Shown here: piece by piece, positions 6,351 through 6,778 of the stretch | Layout of the letters: each line of letters starts with the position of its first letter | Position numbering within the stretch: the stretch's first letter is position 1 | Assembly: GCA_017383665.1 (NCBI GenBank) | Contig: JAFNWA010000222.1 | Span: forward strand, 1-6,778 | Reading direction: 5' to 3' | Origin: Bacteroidaceae bacterium | GTDB taxonomy: Bacteria; Bacteroidota; Bacteroidia; Bacteroidales; Bacteroidaceae | DNA length: 6,778 nucleotides | Made by a program: the position numbers and the translations under genes | The notes under the pieces: model-generated | Databases searched by the model: none | What the model was told of the DNA's origin: nothing | Seen by the model: the letters and a program-made list of their open reading frames with translations, nothing else

Positions 6351-6362
6351 CATATAGTATGC
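6350..6362 (+). repeat. Perfect inverted repeat at the predicted pta transcription start
   Basis: GCATA (6350-6354), TAG spacer, TATGC (6358-6362) form a 13-bp perfect palindrome beginning at the last base of the -7 box and spanning the expected start point. A repressor bound here would block transcription, but short palindromes also arise by chance. Confidence 0.35.
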
Positions 6363-6423
6363 CTGCGTGATAACACTCCACAGACAGAAAGTTGAAAATC
6401 TACAAATTTAAATAATTAAAACT

Positions 6424-6778
6424 ATGGATGTTATTAAGAATTTGATTGAGCGCGCTCAACAGAACAAGCAGCGCATCGTTCTCCCCGAGGGTACAGAGGA
6501 GCGTACATTGAAAGCAGCCGACAAAGCAGTTGCCGATGGTATTGCAGAAATCATCCTCCTTGGCAACAAGGAAGAGATTCTCTCTTTGGCACAGCAGCAC
6601 GGCCTTGCAAACATTGAGAAGGCGACCATCATTGACCCCTGCAACAACCCCGACGCAGAAAAGTATGCGACACTGCTTTTTGAATTGCGTAAGGCAAAAG
6701 GCATGACAATGGAGGATGCACAGAAGCTCGTTTGCAACCCATTGTATCTTGGCTGCCTCATCATCAAGAACGGCGATG
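6424..6778 (+). CDS. pta: Phosphate acetyltransferase, N-terminal part (runs off window)
   Basis: Pta interconverts acetyl-CoA plus phosphate with acetyl phosphate plus CoA in the cytosol; paired with acetate kinase it yields ATP during acetate formation. Only the first 118 complete codons are present, about a third of the expected short-form length. The N-terminus is diagnostic: MDVIKNLIERAQQNKQRIVL, then PEGTEERTLKAA (residues 21-32), an ADGIAEIILLGN segment (37-48) and MEDAQKLVCNPLYLG (95-109). The first of these begins directly at the family domain, so this is the compact type without the DRTGG regulatory extension seen in E. coli Pta. The ATG at 6424 has no Shine-Dalgarno but follows a very AT-rich leader (TTTAAATAATTAAA, 6407-6420), as is common in this phylum. 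It is transcribed from its own promoter, separated from hisS by the terminator. An ackA partner would lie outside the window, if adjacent. Confidence 0.95.
   Translation, partial: MDVIKNLIERAQQNKQRIVLPEGTEERTLKAADKAVADGIAEIILLGNKEEILSLAQQHGLANIEKATIIDPCNNPDAEKYATLLFELRKAKGMTMEDAQKLVCNPLYLGCLIIKNGD

Overview
The window looks like a piece of a Bacteroidota chromosome, most likely order Bacteroidales (Bacteroides/Prevotella-like). The evidence is indirect but consistent. Four gene starts are preceded by close matches to the Bacteroidota -7 promoter element TAnnTTTG, and one of these also has a TTTG -33 box at a 19-bp gap. Most starts lack a Shine-Dalgarno sequence and sit behind AT-rich leaders. 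Protein motifs fit the group, including a long-type HisRS and a compact Pta N-terminus. No species call is made.

All genes lie on the + strand. A promoter near 100-132 drives a secreted tetratricopeptide-repeat protein (156-947). A second promoter near 1023-1030 probably drives a two-gene unit: a small stand-alone AraC-type HTH protein (best start 1054, not the upstream TTG at 1039), then, 9 bp later, a divergent AlkD-like HEAT-repeat protein (1498-2157). A third promoter (2265-2272) and a leader rich in inverted repeats precede a four-gene operon. Its genes are a Fur-superfamily regulator that has lost the usual HHDH metal-sensing residues, purA (overlapping it by ATGA), a YugP-type membrane zinc metallopeptidase, and hisS. 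A perfect 16-bp hairpin at 6222-6256 closes this operon. A fourth, very good promoter (6320-6350) drives pta, which runs off the right edge.

purA, hisS and pta are ordinary housekeeping genes for AMP synthesis, histidyl-tRNA charging and acetate/acetyl-CoA metabolism. I see no mobile element, CRISPR array, tRNA, rRNA or prophage, and no clear new multi-gene system. The parts most worth a second look are regulatory: the atypical Fur-like protein coupled to purA, with its palindromic leader; the Ada-reminiscent pairing of an AraC HTH protein with a divergent AlkD-like protein; and an 11-bp word shared at matching positions upstream of the first two promoters.
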